This document shows, one piece after another, positions 10,170 through 18,547 of a stretch of 64,000 bases of DNA. Below the pieces are notes generated by a model. That model made no database searches, was not told the origin of the DNA, and saw only the letters and a list, made by a program, of their open reading frames with translations. Location: positions 172,733 to 236,732 of the forward strand of contig JAVKGW010000004.1 of the NCBI GenBank assembly GCA_031460175.1, written 5' to 3'. Within the stretch, counting starts at the first letter, position 1; each line of letters opens with the position of its first letter. This stretch comes from Armatimonadota bacterium (GTDB lineage: Bacteria; Sysuimicrobiota; Sysuimicrobiia; Sysuimicrobiales; Sysuimicrobiaceae). The translations under genes were made by a program, and so were the position numbers.

Positions 10170-11263
10170 TAGCGCACCCCGACCTGCTGGGCCACGTCCC
10201 CCAGGAACCGGTCGAAGAGGTCCCGGCTGTCCCGGGGACCGGGGCGGGCTTCCGGGTGGAACTGCACGGACCAGATGGGGAGGTGCTGGTGCCGGATCCC
10301 CTCCACGGTGCCGTCATGGAGGTTCCTGTGGGTGACGACAAACCCCGTGTCCCTTAGACTCGCTTCGTCCACCGCGTAGCTGTGGTTCTGCGTGGTGATG
10401 CGCACCCGGCCCGTGGTGGTCTCCAGCACCGGGTGGTTCGAACCCCGGTGTCCGAAGGGAAGCTTGAAGGTCCTCGCTCCCGCGGCCCGGGCCAGGACCT
10501 GGTGCCCTAGGCAGATGCCGAAGATGGGGAGCTGGCCGAAGAGGGTCCGGAGCCGGCGGGCCACCGCGTCCAGATGCCGGGGGTCTCCCGGACCGTTCCC
10601 CACCACGAGACCCGCGGGTCGGAGCTCCAGGATCTCCTCCACCTCCACCCGTCCGGGGAGCACGATCACCTCGCATCCCCGGGCATGGAGCTCCCGGGCG
10701 ATCCCCATCTTCACCCCGCAGTCCAGAACCGCGATGCGGGGGCCCGATCCCGGGAGGACCACGGCTTCCTCCGGCAGCACCTCCGCCACCAGATCCTCCT
10801 CCGCGAGGTCCGGGAGGGACCGGGCCCGGGCAACGAGCTCTTCGGGATCCCGGTCCCCGGTGGCGATCACCCCCCGCCGGAGCCCGTGGGTCCGCAGGTG
10901 ACGCACGATCCGCCGGGTGTCCACCTCCGCGATGGCCACGACCCCGTGCCCGCGCAGGTACTCGGAGAGGGGAATCCGGCCGGCCCAGTGGCTGGTGTAG
11001 GGGCTCGCCTCCCGCACCACGAACCCCCGCAAAAAGGGCCGGCGGGACTCGCTCCACTCTGGGTCCACCCCGTAGGTGCCCATCATGGGGAAGCTCATCA
11101 CCACGATCTGGCCCGCGTAACTGGGATCCGTGAGCACCTCCGGATAACCGGCCATGCTGGTGGTGAACACCACTTCCCCGCCGGAGAGTCCCTCCGCCCC
11201 GATGGAGACTCCCCGCACCACCAGGCCGTCCTCCAGGGCCAGCCATCCCGTATGCATGTTCAT
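10169..11263 (-). CDS. carA: Carbamoyl-phosphate synthase, small (glutaminase) subunit
   Basis: Hydrolyses glutamine and delivers ammonia to CarB. 364 residues when read from ATG 11263; ATG 11257 is two codons later and equally possible. The N-terminal half has the CarA-specific [20 protein letters not shown]; the class-I amidotransferase half has [11 protein letters not shown] (nucleophile Cys) and VQFHPEA (His and Glu). The start lies inside an ARG-box-like palindrome with no ribosome-binding site, consistent with a leaderless mRNA. In-frame sequence further upstream reads through the promoter and is not counted. The stop TAG shares its G with the carB GTG. Confidence 0.95.
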   Translation of the reverse strand: MNMHTGWLALEDGLVVRGVSIGAEGLSGGEVVFTTSMAGYPEVLTDPSYAGQIVVMSFPMMGTYGVDPEWSESRRPFLRGFVVREASPYTSHWAGRIPLSEYLRGHGVVAIAEVDTRRIVRHLRTHGLRRGVIATGDRDPEELVARARSLPDLAEEDLVAEVLPEEAVVLPGSGPRIAVLDCGVKMGIARELHARGCEVIVLPGRVEVEEILELRPAGLVVGNGPGDPRHLDAVARRLRTLFGQLPIFGICLGHQVLARAAGARTFKLPFGHRGSNHPVLETTTGRVRITTQNHSYAVDEASLRDTGFVVTHRNLHDGTVEGIRHQHLPIWSVQFHPEARPGPRDSRDLFDRFLGDVAQQVGVR

Positions 11264-11299
11264 GCAACGGATTGTATCATTATGCACACGAGGGGTAAA
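11253..11299 (-). promoter_or_regulatory. carA promoter with paired ARG boxes
   Basis: Minus-strand -35 TTTACC (11299-11294), 17-bp spacer, -10 TACAAT (11276-11271), then 7 bp to ATG 11263. Box 1 TGCATGTTCATGCA (11253-11266) is a near-perfect palindrome over the start codon. Box 2, read on the minus strand as TGCATAATGATACA (11286-11273), covers the -10. Centres are 20 bp apart, as at argC. The distal box and its flank share 16 of 19 bases with the distal argC box and its flank. Confidence 0.65.
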
Positions 11300-11435
11300 G
11301 AGAACGCCCGCGTTCCCTTCCCGCGGGCGTACGGATTCTTCTCTCGCCTCCATCGCTCCCTCCCGGAGAGCATTAATGGTCGGCCCTGCTTGCTTGGAAT
11401 CTAGCAGATCCGGGAGGGCGGCGCAACGGCATCCT

Positions 11436-13025
11436 TCACTTCCCCGGAAGGACCTCCCAAAGCTCGTCCGTCAGGTAGACGAGGTCGAAGAGCATGACCC
11501 CGGCCGCCTGGGTCCGGGCCACCCGGAGGGCTTCCCGCAGTCGGCCGGGGCTGCCCGTGAAGTGGGGGAGGTACAGACCGGCCACCACAGGCACCTCTCC
11601 CGTCACGAGGGCACGCGCCAGGCCCGCTCCCCCCTCCAGGCTGTAGATGGGGTTTGTGCCCCGGCGCAGGGCCTCCCGCACGGTGAGGGGCCGGTAGTAC
11701 AGCCCCACCATGAGGAAGTCCAGGAGCGGCGCGTATCCCGCCCGGACCCACGTCTCGCTCACCCAGGGGTAAGGCGGCCGCACCTGGGGATGGGCCCAGT
11801 TGGCGCCCTCCTCGTAGTACACGGGGTACCAGCCGCCCACGTACGCGCCCACCGCGACCCCGGGCCGAAGGGCCCGGATCAGACGGGTGGCGGAGAGCAC
11901 GTAGGTGTAGATGTTCCGGGCCCGGAAGCCGATCCAGGCCCGGTAGAGGGGCCCCGGTTCCCGGGCCACCCAGTACCCCGCCGGGACGTACCGGTAGACG
12001 TCCTCCGGCCACCGGGCCACGGGCCGGCCCAAGAAGGCCTCGAAGGCCCGGCGGCTTCTCTCCGAGAAGTCCTGGGTGAGGTCCTCGTACCGGGTCCGAT
12101 CCAGGACCACCCCGTCCACGGGATACCGGGAGAGGAGCTCGTAGAGGACGGCGAGTTCGTAGAGGCGGACCTCCGGATGCGCAGGGTTCGTGAAGGCGAA
12201 GGGGCTGCGCCTGAAGCCCGGCTCCATCCGCACCCGCACGGGCCCGATCTCCACGGGATCCCCAAGCCGGAACGCGGCGCGCAGCCACGCCGCGGCCTTC
12301 CCGTGCCCCGCGAGCACATACCCGTCCTCCGGGATGGAAGCGGGTCCGGGATCGGGCTCGGTCCGCTCCCGATCCCGCACCTCCTCCACCCGATCCCTGC
12401 GGACCACCACCTCCACCCCGTACCGGGTGGTGGGCACCCGAGAGCCCATGGCCCGGGTGTACAGGATGAGCTGGTCCGCGTAGCGCGTGGTGTTCGCGCC
12501 GTCGAGCTCGTACTCGGACCCGTCCGGTGCCCGGACCGGCCGGGTGGCGACGTAGGCGGTGCCGGCCCACTCCTCCCGCTCGAAGGCCGGGCCCGCGCGG
12601 TACGCGGAGAGCCCTTCGGAGAAGGTGTTCACCGCCGCGTAAAACCGGATCCCCCGGGCGCGGGCCTCCTGGAGGAGGGTCCCCAGGAGATCGTACCCTC
12701 TCGGGAACCAGCGGGCCGGGGGCGGATAGGCGGGTGGGTTGGTGCGGGGAACCGGGGATTCGTTGAGGACGGGCGCGAAGGTGCTGGGGTAGGTGACGTA
12801 TCCCCACGCGTTCTTCGCCTCGAAGACCACCGCCTCCACGCCCGCGGCCCTCGCCCGGTCCAGGACCCGACGCACGCCCTCGACGGTGCTCAGGGCGAGG
12901 AGGTTCGCGCCGGGCTCCACCCACAGGGCGAGGCGGGGCACGCGGGCCCGGGAAGCCGGGTGGCCCGGGGAGGCTGCCAGGGCCACCACGAGGAGCGATG
13001 CCGTGAGGAGGGCCCGTCCCCTCAT
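11436..13025 (-). CDS. Secreted GHL10-type glycosidase-like protein
   Basis: Resembles glycosyl-hydrolase-like family 10 (YngK/DUF187 type), TIM-barrel proteins thought to act on cell-surface or peptidoglycan-linked sugars. 529 residues with a signal peptide (MRGRALLTASLLVVALAA). LALWVEPGANLL at about 30, VEAVVFEAKNAWGYVTYP, GIRFYAAVNTF and PVDGVVLDRTRYEDLTQDF are barrel-strand motifs with acidic residues at their ends. Its ATG overlaps the TSUP gene stop (ATGA), so the two are translationally coupled. The substrate is unknown, and some members of this family lack proven hydrolase activity. Confidence 0.75.
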   Translation of the reverse strand: MRGRALLTASLLVVALAASPGHPASRARVPRLALWVEPGANLLALSTVEGVRRVLDRARAAGVEAVVFEAKNAWGYVTYPSTFAPVLNESPVPRTNPPAYPPPARWFPRGYDLLGTLLQEARARGIRFYAAVNTFSEGLSAYRAGPAFEREEWAGTAYVATRPVRAPDGSEYELDGANTTRYADQLILYTRAMGSRVPTTRYGVEVVVRRDRVEEVRDRERTEPDPGPASIPEDGYVLAGHGKAAAWLRAAFRLGDPVEIGPVRVRMEPGFRRSPFAFTNPAHPEVRLYELAVLYELLSRYPVDGVVLDRTRYEDLTQDFSERSRRAFEAFLGRPVARWPEDVYRYVPAGYWVAREPGPLYRAWIGFRARNIYTYVLSATRLIRALRPGVAVGAYVGGWYPVYYEEGANWAHPQVRPPYPWVSETWVRAGYAPLLDFLMVGLYYRPLTVREALRRGTNPIYSLEGGAGLARALVTGEVPVVAGLYLPHFTGSPGRLREALRVARTQAAGVMLFDLVYLTDELWEVLPGK

Positions 13026-13768
13026 CGCAGGAACAGGGCAAAGGCGATGACGAAGGCCACCACCACCACCACCCGCTCCACGAAGGCCCGTCCCAGGGCC
13101 CGGGCGATGCCCGCGGACGCGTAGCCGCCCGCGATGGCACCCAGGGCCAGCCACACCACGTCCGGCCACAGCACGGCCCGGGAGAGAAGGAAGTAGGCGG
13201 CCGCGACCCCGTTGCCCACCGCGGTGAGGATCCCCTTGATGCCGTTCATCTGGTGGATGTCGTCCAGCCCCAGGAGTCCCAGGGTGGTGAGGATGAGGAT
13301 GCCGGTCCCCGCCCCGAAGTAGCCGATGTACAGGCCGATGCCGAACTGCACCGCGAGCGCGACAGGACGGGCGGCGCGCCGGCCCGGGGGGAACAGCGCG
13401 CGAATGCGTCCTCGGGCCGCGAGCAACACCGCGGCGCCCAGGACGAGGAAGGGCACGATGGCGCGGAAGATCCGGGTGGGGGTCTGGAGGAGGAGCCACC
13501 CGCCGAGAATCCCGCCCAGCAAGGTCGGCCAGATCAACAGCCGGATCCAAGGGCCGCTCCCCTCCATCTCCCGTCGGAACCCCCAGGCACCCGCGAGGTT
13601 GCCGGGCCAGAGGGCCACCGCGTTCGTGGCGTTCGCCAGGATGGGATCCCGGCCCAACCACACCATGGTGGGAAAGGAGATGAGGGTTCCGCCGCCGGCG
13701 ATGGCGTTCACCGCGCCCGCGGCCGCGCCCGCGGCGAACAGGATTACCCCTTGTTCCATCGGCCCCAT
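13022..13768 (-). CDS. TSUP (TauE/SafE) family membrane permease
   Basis: Integral membrane protein of the sulfite/organosulfonate exporter superfamily. 248 residues from ATG 13768, or three fewer from the next ATG; a GTG at 13801 would add a non-hydrophobic leader. It opens with the family motif GAVNAIAGGGTLISFP near residues 20-35, repeated in diverged form as GYFGAGTGILILTTLGLLG in the second half, and has about seven or eight hydrophobic spans. The transported anion cannot be told from sequence. It is coupled by ATGA to the GHL10 gene. Confidence 0.85.
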   Translation of the reverse strand: MGPMEQGVILFAAGAAAGAVNAIAGGGTLISFPTMVWLGRDPILANATNAVALWPGNLAGAWGFRREMEGSGPWIRLLIWPTLLGGILGGWLLLQTPTRIFRAIVPFLVLGAAVLLAARGRIRALFPPGRRAARPVALAVQFGIGLYIGYFGAGTGILILTTLGLLGLDDIHQMNGIKGILTAVGNGVAAAYFLLSRAVLWPDVVWLALGAIAGGYASAGIARALGRAFVERVVVVVAFVIAFALFLR

Positions 13769-13777
13769 GAGACGACC

Positions 13778-13790
13778 TACCGAGGCGGTA
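13778..13790. promoter_or_regulatory. Small inverted repeat before the TSUP gene
   Basis: TACCG-AGG-CGGTA, 5-bp arms around 3 bp, 10 bp upstream of the TSUP start. A minus-strand GACAAT lies next to it and could be a -10. It looks like a small operator, but GC-rich inverted repeats this short can occur by chance. Confidence 0.25.
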
Positions 13791-13822
13791 TTGTCGCACA
13801 CCCCGCGGGACCGCCACCAGGG

Positions 13823-14710
13823 CTAGTGGCAGAACCCGGATCCGCGATCCGAAAACGCCGCGCCTCCGACGGCAAGGAACCGCCAGGAGTAGCCCCCGGG
13901 CCGCAGCTCCAGCCGCAGCACCCCGAAGGACCGGTCCGTGGCCGCCTCCCGCGCGCCCAGGGGATCGGGCCGAAGCCGGTAGAGGCTTCGGCCGCCGGTC
14001 CCCACCACGAACTGCCGGATCCCCCGGGGGTCAGCCCGGCCCTGGGGGTCCAGGGGGGCGTAGCGCTGGTAGTTGTGGTCGTGCCCGGACAGGACCAGCT
14101 CCGCCCCCGCGGCATACAGGAGCTCCCACCACGGACGGACCTCCAGGAAGCCCGTGTAGCGCCCCGCGGTGAAGAGGGGGTGATGCCAGAAGGCGAGGAT
14201 GCAAGGGGCGGAGGTCGTGGCAAGCATCTCCCGCAACCATCGGTACTGGGGGGATCCTCCCCCGCACCCCCCGACCGCCCAGCAGTTGGAGTTCAGGGCC
14301 AGGAGAAGCCACCGCCCCAACCGGAAGGCGTAATAGCCGCGCTCCGGATCCCCCGCCCGATCTCCGAAGTAGGCGAAGTACCCCCTCGCCCGCGGGGTCC
14401 GGTACTCGTGATTTCCGGGAACCGGACGCGTGATGTCCAGGTATCGTCCCCATGTGCGGTGGTAGGCGGCCCGGTAGCGTTCCAGGCTCCCATCCGGGTA
14501 CTGCCCATCGCCCAACATCAGCACCGCGTCCGCACCCTCCAGGAAGGCCGCGGTGTCCGCATCGCGGCAGGTCAATTCCGTACGGGGCGTGGCGGGATCG
14601 CACGCCACGTCCCCCGCGGCCACCACCACGTAGGCATCCTCCGACCCCCCCGCAGCGCCCGCCGGGGACAACAGGACGGCCAGGCAGAGGGCGAGAAGCC
14701 CCCTACGCAT
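13823..14710 (-). CDS. Exported metallophosphoesterase (purple-acid-phosphatase-like)
   Basis: Calcineurin-like phosphoesterase with a signal peptide at residues 1-20. The 295 residues show the two-metal motifs in order: AAGDVACD, LMLGDGQYPDGS, VPGNHEY, FWHHPLFTAG and LVLSGHDHNYQRYAP. The organisation matches the secreted acid phosphatase/5'-nucleotidase type rather than cytoplasmic nucleases. It overlaps the end of rsmE by 8 bp, so it is the last cistron of the hrcA-dnaJ-prmA-rsmE run. Substrate unknown. Confidence 0.85.
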   Translation of the reverse strand: MRRGLLALCLAVLLSPAGAAGGSEDAYVVVAAGDVACDPATPRTELTCRDADTAAFLEGADAVLMLGDGQYPDGSLERYRAAYHRTWGRYLDITRPVPGNHEYRTPRARGYFAYFGDRAGDPERGYYAFRLGRWLLLALNSNCWAVGGCGGGSPQYRWLREMLATTSAPCILAFWHHPLFTAGRYTGFLEVRPWWELLYAAGAELVLSGHDHNYQRYAPLDPQGRADPRGIRQFVVGTGGRSLYRLRPDPLGAREAATDRSFGVLRLELRPGGYSWRFLAVGGAAFSDRGSGFCH

Positions 14711-15428
14711 CCCCGGTTTCCCGGGCGGCGCAGAACCAGGAGAGGACCACCGCCGCGGCCGCCAGCCCCGCGGTCTCCGTCCGCAGCACGAGGGGGCCCA
14801 AGCTGGCCGCCTCCGCGCAGGCCCCTAACCTCCGCACCTCCTCCCGCGCGAACCCGCCCTCCGGGCCCACGAACACCGCGAGATCCTCGAACTCTCGGGT
14901 CTCCTCGAGCAACCGGAGCAGGGGACGGCCTCCCGCTTCCCACAGGAAGACCCGGAGGGCATGGCGCGCGAAGGCCTCCGCGGCCTGCGGGAACGGCAGG
15001 GGATCCGCCACTTCCGGCACGTGGGCTCGACGACACTGCTTGCTGGCCTCCACGGCGATGCGCCGCCACCGATCCACCCGTCCGCCGGCCTTCACGGAGC
15101 GCTCCATCACCACCGGCACGAACCGCGCGATCCCCAGCTCGGTCCCCATCCGCACCACGGCGTCCATCTTATCCGCCTTGGGCATTCCCTGGTAAAGGGT
15201 GAGCCGGTAGGGGAGCGTCAGACCCTCCCGGGGCCGCAGCATGCGGGCCACCACCGTGGGAGCGGTCCGCAGGAGCTCCGCCTCCCACTCCCCGCCCCGG
15301 CCGTCGAAGGCCACGAACCGATCTCCCACCCGCATCCGGAGGACCCGAAGGGCATGGCGGGCCTCCCGGGCGTCCAGGCGCAGGAGCTGGGGATCCCACG
15401 GGTCCGGGGTCACCAGCAACCGGTGCAT
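14703..15428 (-). CDS. rsmE: 16S rRNA (uracil-1498-N3)-methyltransferase
   Basis: SPOUT-class methyltransferase that modifies U1498 of 16S rRNA. The 241 residues have an N-terminal PUA-like domain (RVLRMRVGDRFVAFDGRGGEW) and a C-terminal SPOUT knot: KADKMDAVVRMGTELGIARFVPV, AVFVGPEGGFAREEV and LGPLVLRTETA. Start ATG 15428 lies 19 bp inside the 3' end of prmA, a pairing seen in many Gram-positive genomes. In-frame sequence further upstream is prmA in another frame. Confidence 0.93.
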   Translation of the reverse strand: MHRLLVTPDPWDPQLLRLDAREARHALRVLRMRVGDRFVAFDGRGGEWEAELLRTAPTVVARMLRPREGLTLPYRLTLYQGMPKADKMDAVVRMGTELGIARFVPVVMERSVKAGGRVDRWRRIAVEASKQCRRAHVPEVADPLPFPQAAEAFARHALRVFLWEAGGRPLLRLLEETREFEDLAVFVGPEGGFAREEVRRLGACAEAASLGPLVLRTETAGLAAAAVVLSWFCAARETGDA

Positions 15429-16282
15429 CCCGGATGCGCGAACACCAGAGCGCGCCATTCCGCCTGGGCCAGCAGCTGAGCCATCTGGAGGCCGAAGCGC
15501 GCGGCGCCTTCCAGGAGTCCCGGCACGTCCTCCTCCACAAACCCGGAGGCGATGAAGACGCCGTTCCGCGTGAGGCGCGATGGGATCTCGGGGAGGACCG
15601 CGGCCACGGCGCCCGCAGAGATGTTCATCACCAGGACATCCGCGTGCTCTTCGATCCCCGCGAGGAGATCCCCGCACCGCACCTCCACCTCCACGCGGTT
15701 GTGCTGGACGTTCTCCGCGGCCACCGCGCACGCCAAGGGGTCGCGATCCACCGCCACCACGCGGCGGGCCCCCAGTTTCGCCGCGGCCACGGCCAGGATG
15801 CCGCTTCCCGTGCCCAGATCCAGCACCGTCTCCCCACCCCGCACGTGGGCCTCCAGGGCGTGCAGGCAGAGCCGGGTGGAGGGATGGAGTCCGGTCCCGA
15901 AGGCCATCCCCGGGTTCAGCACGAGCTCGATCTCTCCCTCCCCCGCGGCCGCTTCCTGCCAGGGCGGCCGGATGAGGAACCGGCCCACCCGGAAAGGGCG
16001 GAAGTGCTCCTTCCACGCCTCCGCCCAGTCCCTCCCCTCCACCTCCCGCACCGTGAGCGTCGCGGGCCCCGGGTCGAGCCCGAAATCCCGCAACCTCACC
16101 ACGTGCTGACGGAGGGCCTCGAGGTGTACGGCCGCGGAGGGGCCGTCCGGCAGATAGGTGCGCAGCAGCACCCCCTGCTCCGTCTCCTCCTCCACATAGC
16201 CCGCGCGAAGATCCAGCAAACGGGCCCCTACCGCGTCCGCGGCCTCCCGGGAGGTGAGCACCGAGATCTCCAGCCACCTCAT
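15410..16282 (-). CDS. prmA: Ribosomal protein L11 methyltransferase
   Basis: Trimethylates ribosomal protein L11. The 290 residues have an N-terminal substrate-recognition domain and a Rossmann methyltransferase domain. NPGMAFGTGLHPSTRLCL and LDLGTGSGILAVAAAKLGA (SAM-binding motif I) are diagnostic, followed by MNISAG in the catalytic loop. ATG 16282 overlaps the dnaJ stop by 4 bp (ATGA), and the gene overlaps rsmE by 19 bp, so dnaJ-prmA-rsmE are translated as a coupled set. Confidence 0.94.
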   Translation of the reverse strand: MRWLEISVLTSREAADAVGARLLDLRAGYVEEETEQGVLLRTYLPDGPSAAVHLEALRQHVVRLRDFGLDPGPATLTVREVEGRDWAEAWKEHFRPFRVGRFLIRPPWQEAAAGEGEIELVLNPGMAFGTGLHPSTRLCLHALEAHVRGGETVLDLGTGSGILAVAAAKLGARRVVAVDRDPLACAVAAENVQHNRVEVEVRCGDLLAGIEEHADVLVMNISAGAVAAVLPEIPSRLTRNGVFIASGFVEEDVPGLLEGAARFGLQMAQLLAQAEWRALVFAHPGCTGCW

Positions 16283-17370
16283 CGCAGGAGGTCCCGCACC
16301 CGCTTGCCCAAAGAAGGCGGCTTTTTCAGCCGTTCCCCCCGCAGCCGGGCGAACTCCAGGAGCAGCTGACGCTCCTTGGGGCTCAGGGACTTGGGGATCC
16401 GAACCTCCCACCGCACGTGCAGGTCCCCCCTCCGGCCCTCCAGGGAGGGAAGTCCGTGCCCCTTCAGCGTGAGCACCTCCCCCGGCTGCGTTCCGGGGGG
16501 GACCGTCACGGGCTTGGGGCCATCGAGGGTGGGAACTTCCACCTCATCGCCCAGGGCTGCCTGGGTCATGGAAAGAGGGACCGTGCAGTACAGATCGAGG
16601 CCCCGCCGCTCGAAGACCGGGTGCGGTTGCAGGTGCACGACCACGTAGAGGTCTCCCCGGGGACCCCCGTACCGGCCCGCCTCCCCCTCTCCCGGGAGCC
16701 GAAGCCGCGCGCCCTCCTGCACCCCCGCGGGGACGCTCACCACGAGCTGCCGCCTGGCTTCCACCCGCCCGGTTCCCCCACACCGCGTGCACGGATTGCG
16801 TAGGACCCGGCCGTGACCCGCACACCGGCGGCAGGTGGAGATCTGCGTGAAGGTCCCGAGGAGGGTCCGTTGGGTGAACCGGGTCTGCCCGCTGCCGCCG
16901 CAGGTGGGGCACGTTACCCATCCCCCACCCCGCTCCGCACCGGTTCCGAAGCAGCCCGGACAGGTCTCCCGGCGTGTCAGTTCAACGGTGCGCTCGGTCC
17001 CGTGGGCCGCCTCCTCCAGGGTGATCTCCAGGTCGTACCGCAGGTCTGCCCCCCGCTCGGGACCCGGCTCCTCCTCCGCCCCCACCCGCATCCCGCCGAA
17101 GAAGGCCTCGAACAGGTCCTCGAACGGAGACCCGAAGTCCAAGGGCACCCGCTCGAGTCCACCGCGGCGCATGCGATCGTACTCCGCCCGCTTCTGCGGG
17201 TCACCCAGGACCTGGTAAGCCTCGTTGATCTCCTTGAATTTCTCCTCCGCTTGGGGGTCCTTGCTCACATCCGGATGGTACTCCCGGGCCAGGCGGCGGT
17301 ACGCCCGGTGGATCTCCTCCTGGGTGGCGTCCGGGGAAACGTTGAGGATCTCGTAGTAGTCCCGCGGCAT
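16279..17370 (-). CDS. dnaJ: Chaperone DnaJ
   Basis: Hsp40 co-chaperone of DnaK. 363 residues: J domain at 1-70 with EYHPDVSKDP (HPD motif), a short linker instead of a long Gly/Phe-rich region, and a zinc-finger domain with four CxxCxG units (CPGCFGTG, CPTCGGSG, CRRCAGHG, CTRCGGTG) near 140-205. The C-terminal substrate-binding beta domains follow. The Gly/Phe region is much reduced compared with E. coli DnaJ. It directly follows hrcA (12 bp), with no grpE or dnaK between or nearby. Confidence 0.95.
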   Translation of the reverse strand: MPRDYYEILNVSPDATQEEIHRAYRRLAREYHPDVSKDPQAEEKFKEINEAYQVLGDPQKRAEYDRMRRGGLERVPLDFGSPFEDLFEAFFGGMRVGAEEEPGPERGADLRYDLEITLEEAAHGTERTVELTRRETCPGCFGTGAERGGGWVTCPTCGGSGQTRFTQRTLLGTFTQISTCRRCAGHGRVLRNPCTRCGGTGRVEARRQLVVSVPAGVQEGARLRLPGEGEAGRYGGPRGDLYVVVHLQPHPVFERRGLDLYCTVPLSMTQAALGDEVEVPTLDGPKPVTVPPGTQPGEVLTLKGHGLPSLEGRRGDLHVRWEVRIPKSLSPKERQLLLEFARLRGERLKKPPSLGKRVRDLLR

Positions 17371-17382
17371 GGCAGGAGGAGG

Positions 17383-18426
17383 TCAGTGGGCGCCCGCGGC
17401 GCGGCTGAGGACGGTGCTCAGGAGACGGGCGAGGGCCCGCACCAGGGCGATCACCCGACCGTAGGGCATCCGCATGGGTCCCACCACGCCGATCACGCCC
17501 GCGGGCCGGTTGCCGACCCGGTAGGTGGCCGATACCACGCTGCACCTCCACATCTGCGCCACGGGGTTCTCCGGGCCGATGGTCACCCGCACCTCTCCCT
17601 CCAGCGGTCGGAGGAGACGCCAGACCACCTCCTCCCGGTCGAGGGCGGAGAGGACGGGCTGCGCCGCCCGCACGTCGCGGAACTCCGGCTGCTTGAGGAT
17701 GTTGGAGTGGCCCTCCACGAACACCCGACCGGGCCCCCGCGCGGTCAGGTACGCCTGCAGGGCTTCCTCGAGCCGCCGCAGGAGGAGCCCGAGCTCCGGC
17801 CTGTCCACCCGGATGCGGGCGAGGGTACCTTCCCGAACCTCTCCCAGGGTCTTCCCCCGCAGGCCCTCGCTCAGCCATCGGCTCAGCCGCTCCAGATCCC
17901 CGGGAGGGACCGGAGCCGGAAGTCGGAGGAGGGTTCCCTCGATGCTGCCCGCGTCCGTCACCACCACCACCGCCACCCGGTCCTCCGCGAAGGGCACGAA
18001 TTGCACGTGCAGGAACCGCCGCTGCTCCGCCGCGGCCACCGCCCCCACGGAGGGATACTCCAGCAGGTGCGCCAGCTCGTGCGCGGCGTGCTCCACCGCC
18101 CGCTCCGCCTCGTCCGCCACGCTCGAGAGGGTGCGCAGGATGCGGCGCCGCTCCTCCACGGGGATCCGTTCCTCCTGCACCATGGTGTCCACGTACAGCC
18201 GGTACGCCCGCTCCGTGGGCACCCGACCCGCGGAGGGATGCGGCTGGTGGAGGTAGCCCATCTCCGTGAGGGCCGCCATCTCGTTGCGGATGGTGGCCGC
18301 GCTCACATCCAGCCCGTACCGGCCCACGAGGGCTGCGGATCCCACCGGCTCGGCGGTGAGGATGTGCTCGTGCACCACCGCCTGCAGGATGCGTCGCTTC
18401 CGAGGATCCAGCACCTCCACAGCCAT
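17383..18426 (-). CDS. hrcA: Heat-inducible transcription repressor HrcA
   Basis: Winged-helix repressor of class-I heat-shock genes, normally acting on CIRCE operators and tuned by GroEL. The 347 residues start MAVEVLDPRKRRILQAVVHEH with the DNA-binding domain (VSAATIRNEMAALTEMGYL) near 45-65, then the GAF-like inserted domain. No CIRCE (TTAGCACTC-N9-GAGTGCTAA) is visible upstream; a different 17-bp palindrome overlaps the candidate promoter. The start codon has no close ribosome-binding site, only GGAGGTGG about 20 bp upstream, so the start is less certain. Confidence 0.93.
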   Translation of the reverse strand: MAVEVLDPRKRRILQAVVHEHILTAEPVGSAALVGRYGLDVSAATIRNEMAALTEMGYLHQPHPSAGRVPTERAYRLYVDTMVQEERIPVEERRRILRTLSSVADEAERAVEHAAHELAHLLEYPSVGAVAAAEQRRFLHVQFVPFAEDRVAVVVVTDAGSIEGTLLRLPAPVPPGDLERLSRWLSEGLRGKTLGEVREGTLARIRVDRPELGLLLRRLEEALQAYLTARGPGRVFVEGHSNILKQPEFRDVRAAQPVLSALDREEVVWRLLRPLEGEVRVTIGPENPVAQMWRCSVVSATYRVGNRPAGVIGVVGPMRMPYGRVIALVRALARLLSTVLSRAAGAH

Positions 18427-18482
18427 GGGGCGCGAACCGTGCCGTCCACCTCCGGCCCGTGCTCCGGGCTCCGCCCATGTCC

Positions 18483-18521
18483 ACCGTATCATCGGGACTC
18501 CCGCGCGGTCAATTTGACCGC
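18483..18521 (-). promoter_or_regulatory. Candidate hrcA-dnaJ promoter overlapped by a 17-bp palindrome
   Basis: Perfect inverted repeat GCGGTCAA-T-TTGACCGC at 18505-18521. Its minus-strand right half supplies a -35 TTGACC, followed by an 18-bp spacer and TACGGT (18488-18483) as -10. The position over the -35 fits a repressor operator. It bears no resemblance to CIRCE. It may serve autoregulation of hrcA or another regulator. Confidence 0.45.
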
Positions 18522-18547
18522 CTGAGGAGACCCCGCATCCGGGTCCA

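Noticed and set aside
18427..18547. CIRCE operator for hrcA
   Set aside because: No TTAGCACTC/GAGTGCTAA arms on either strand; the palindrome present has a different sequence and 1-bp centre.
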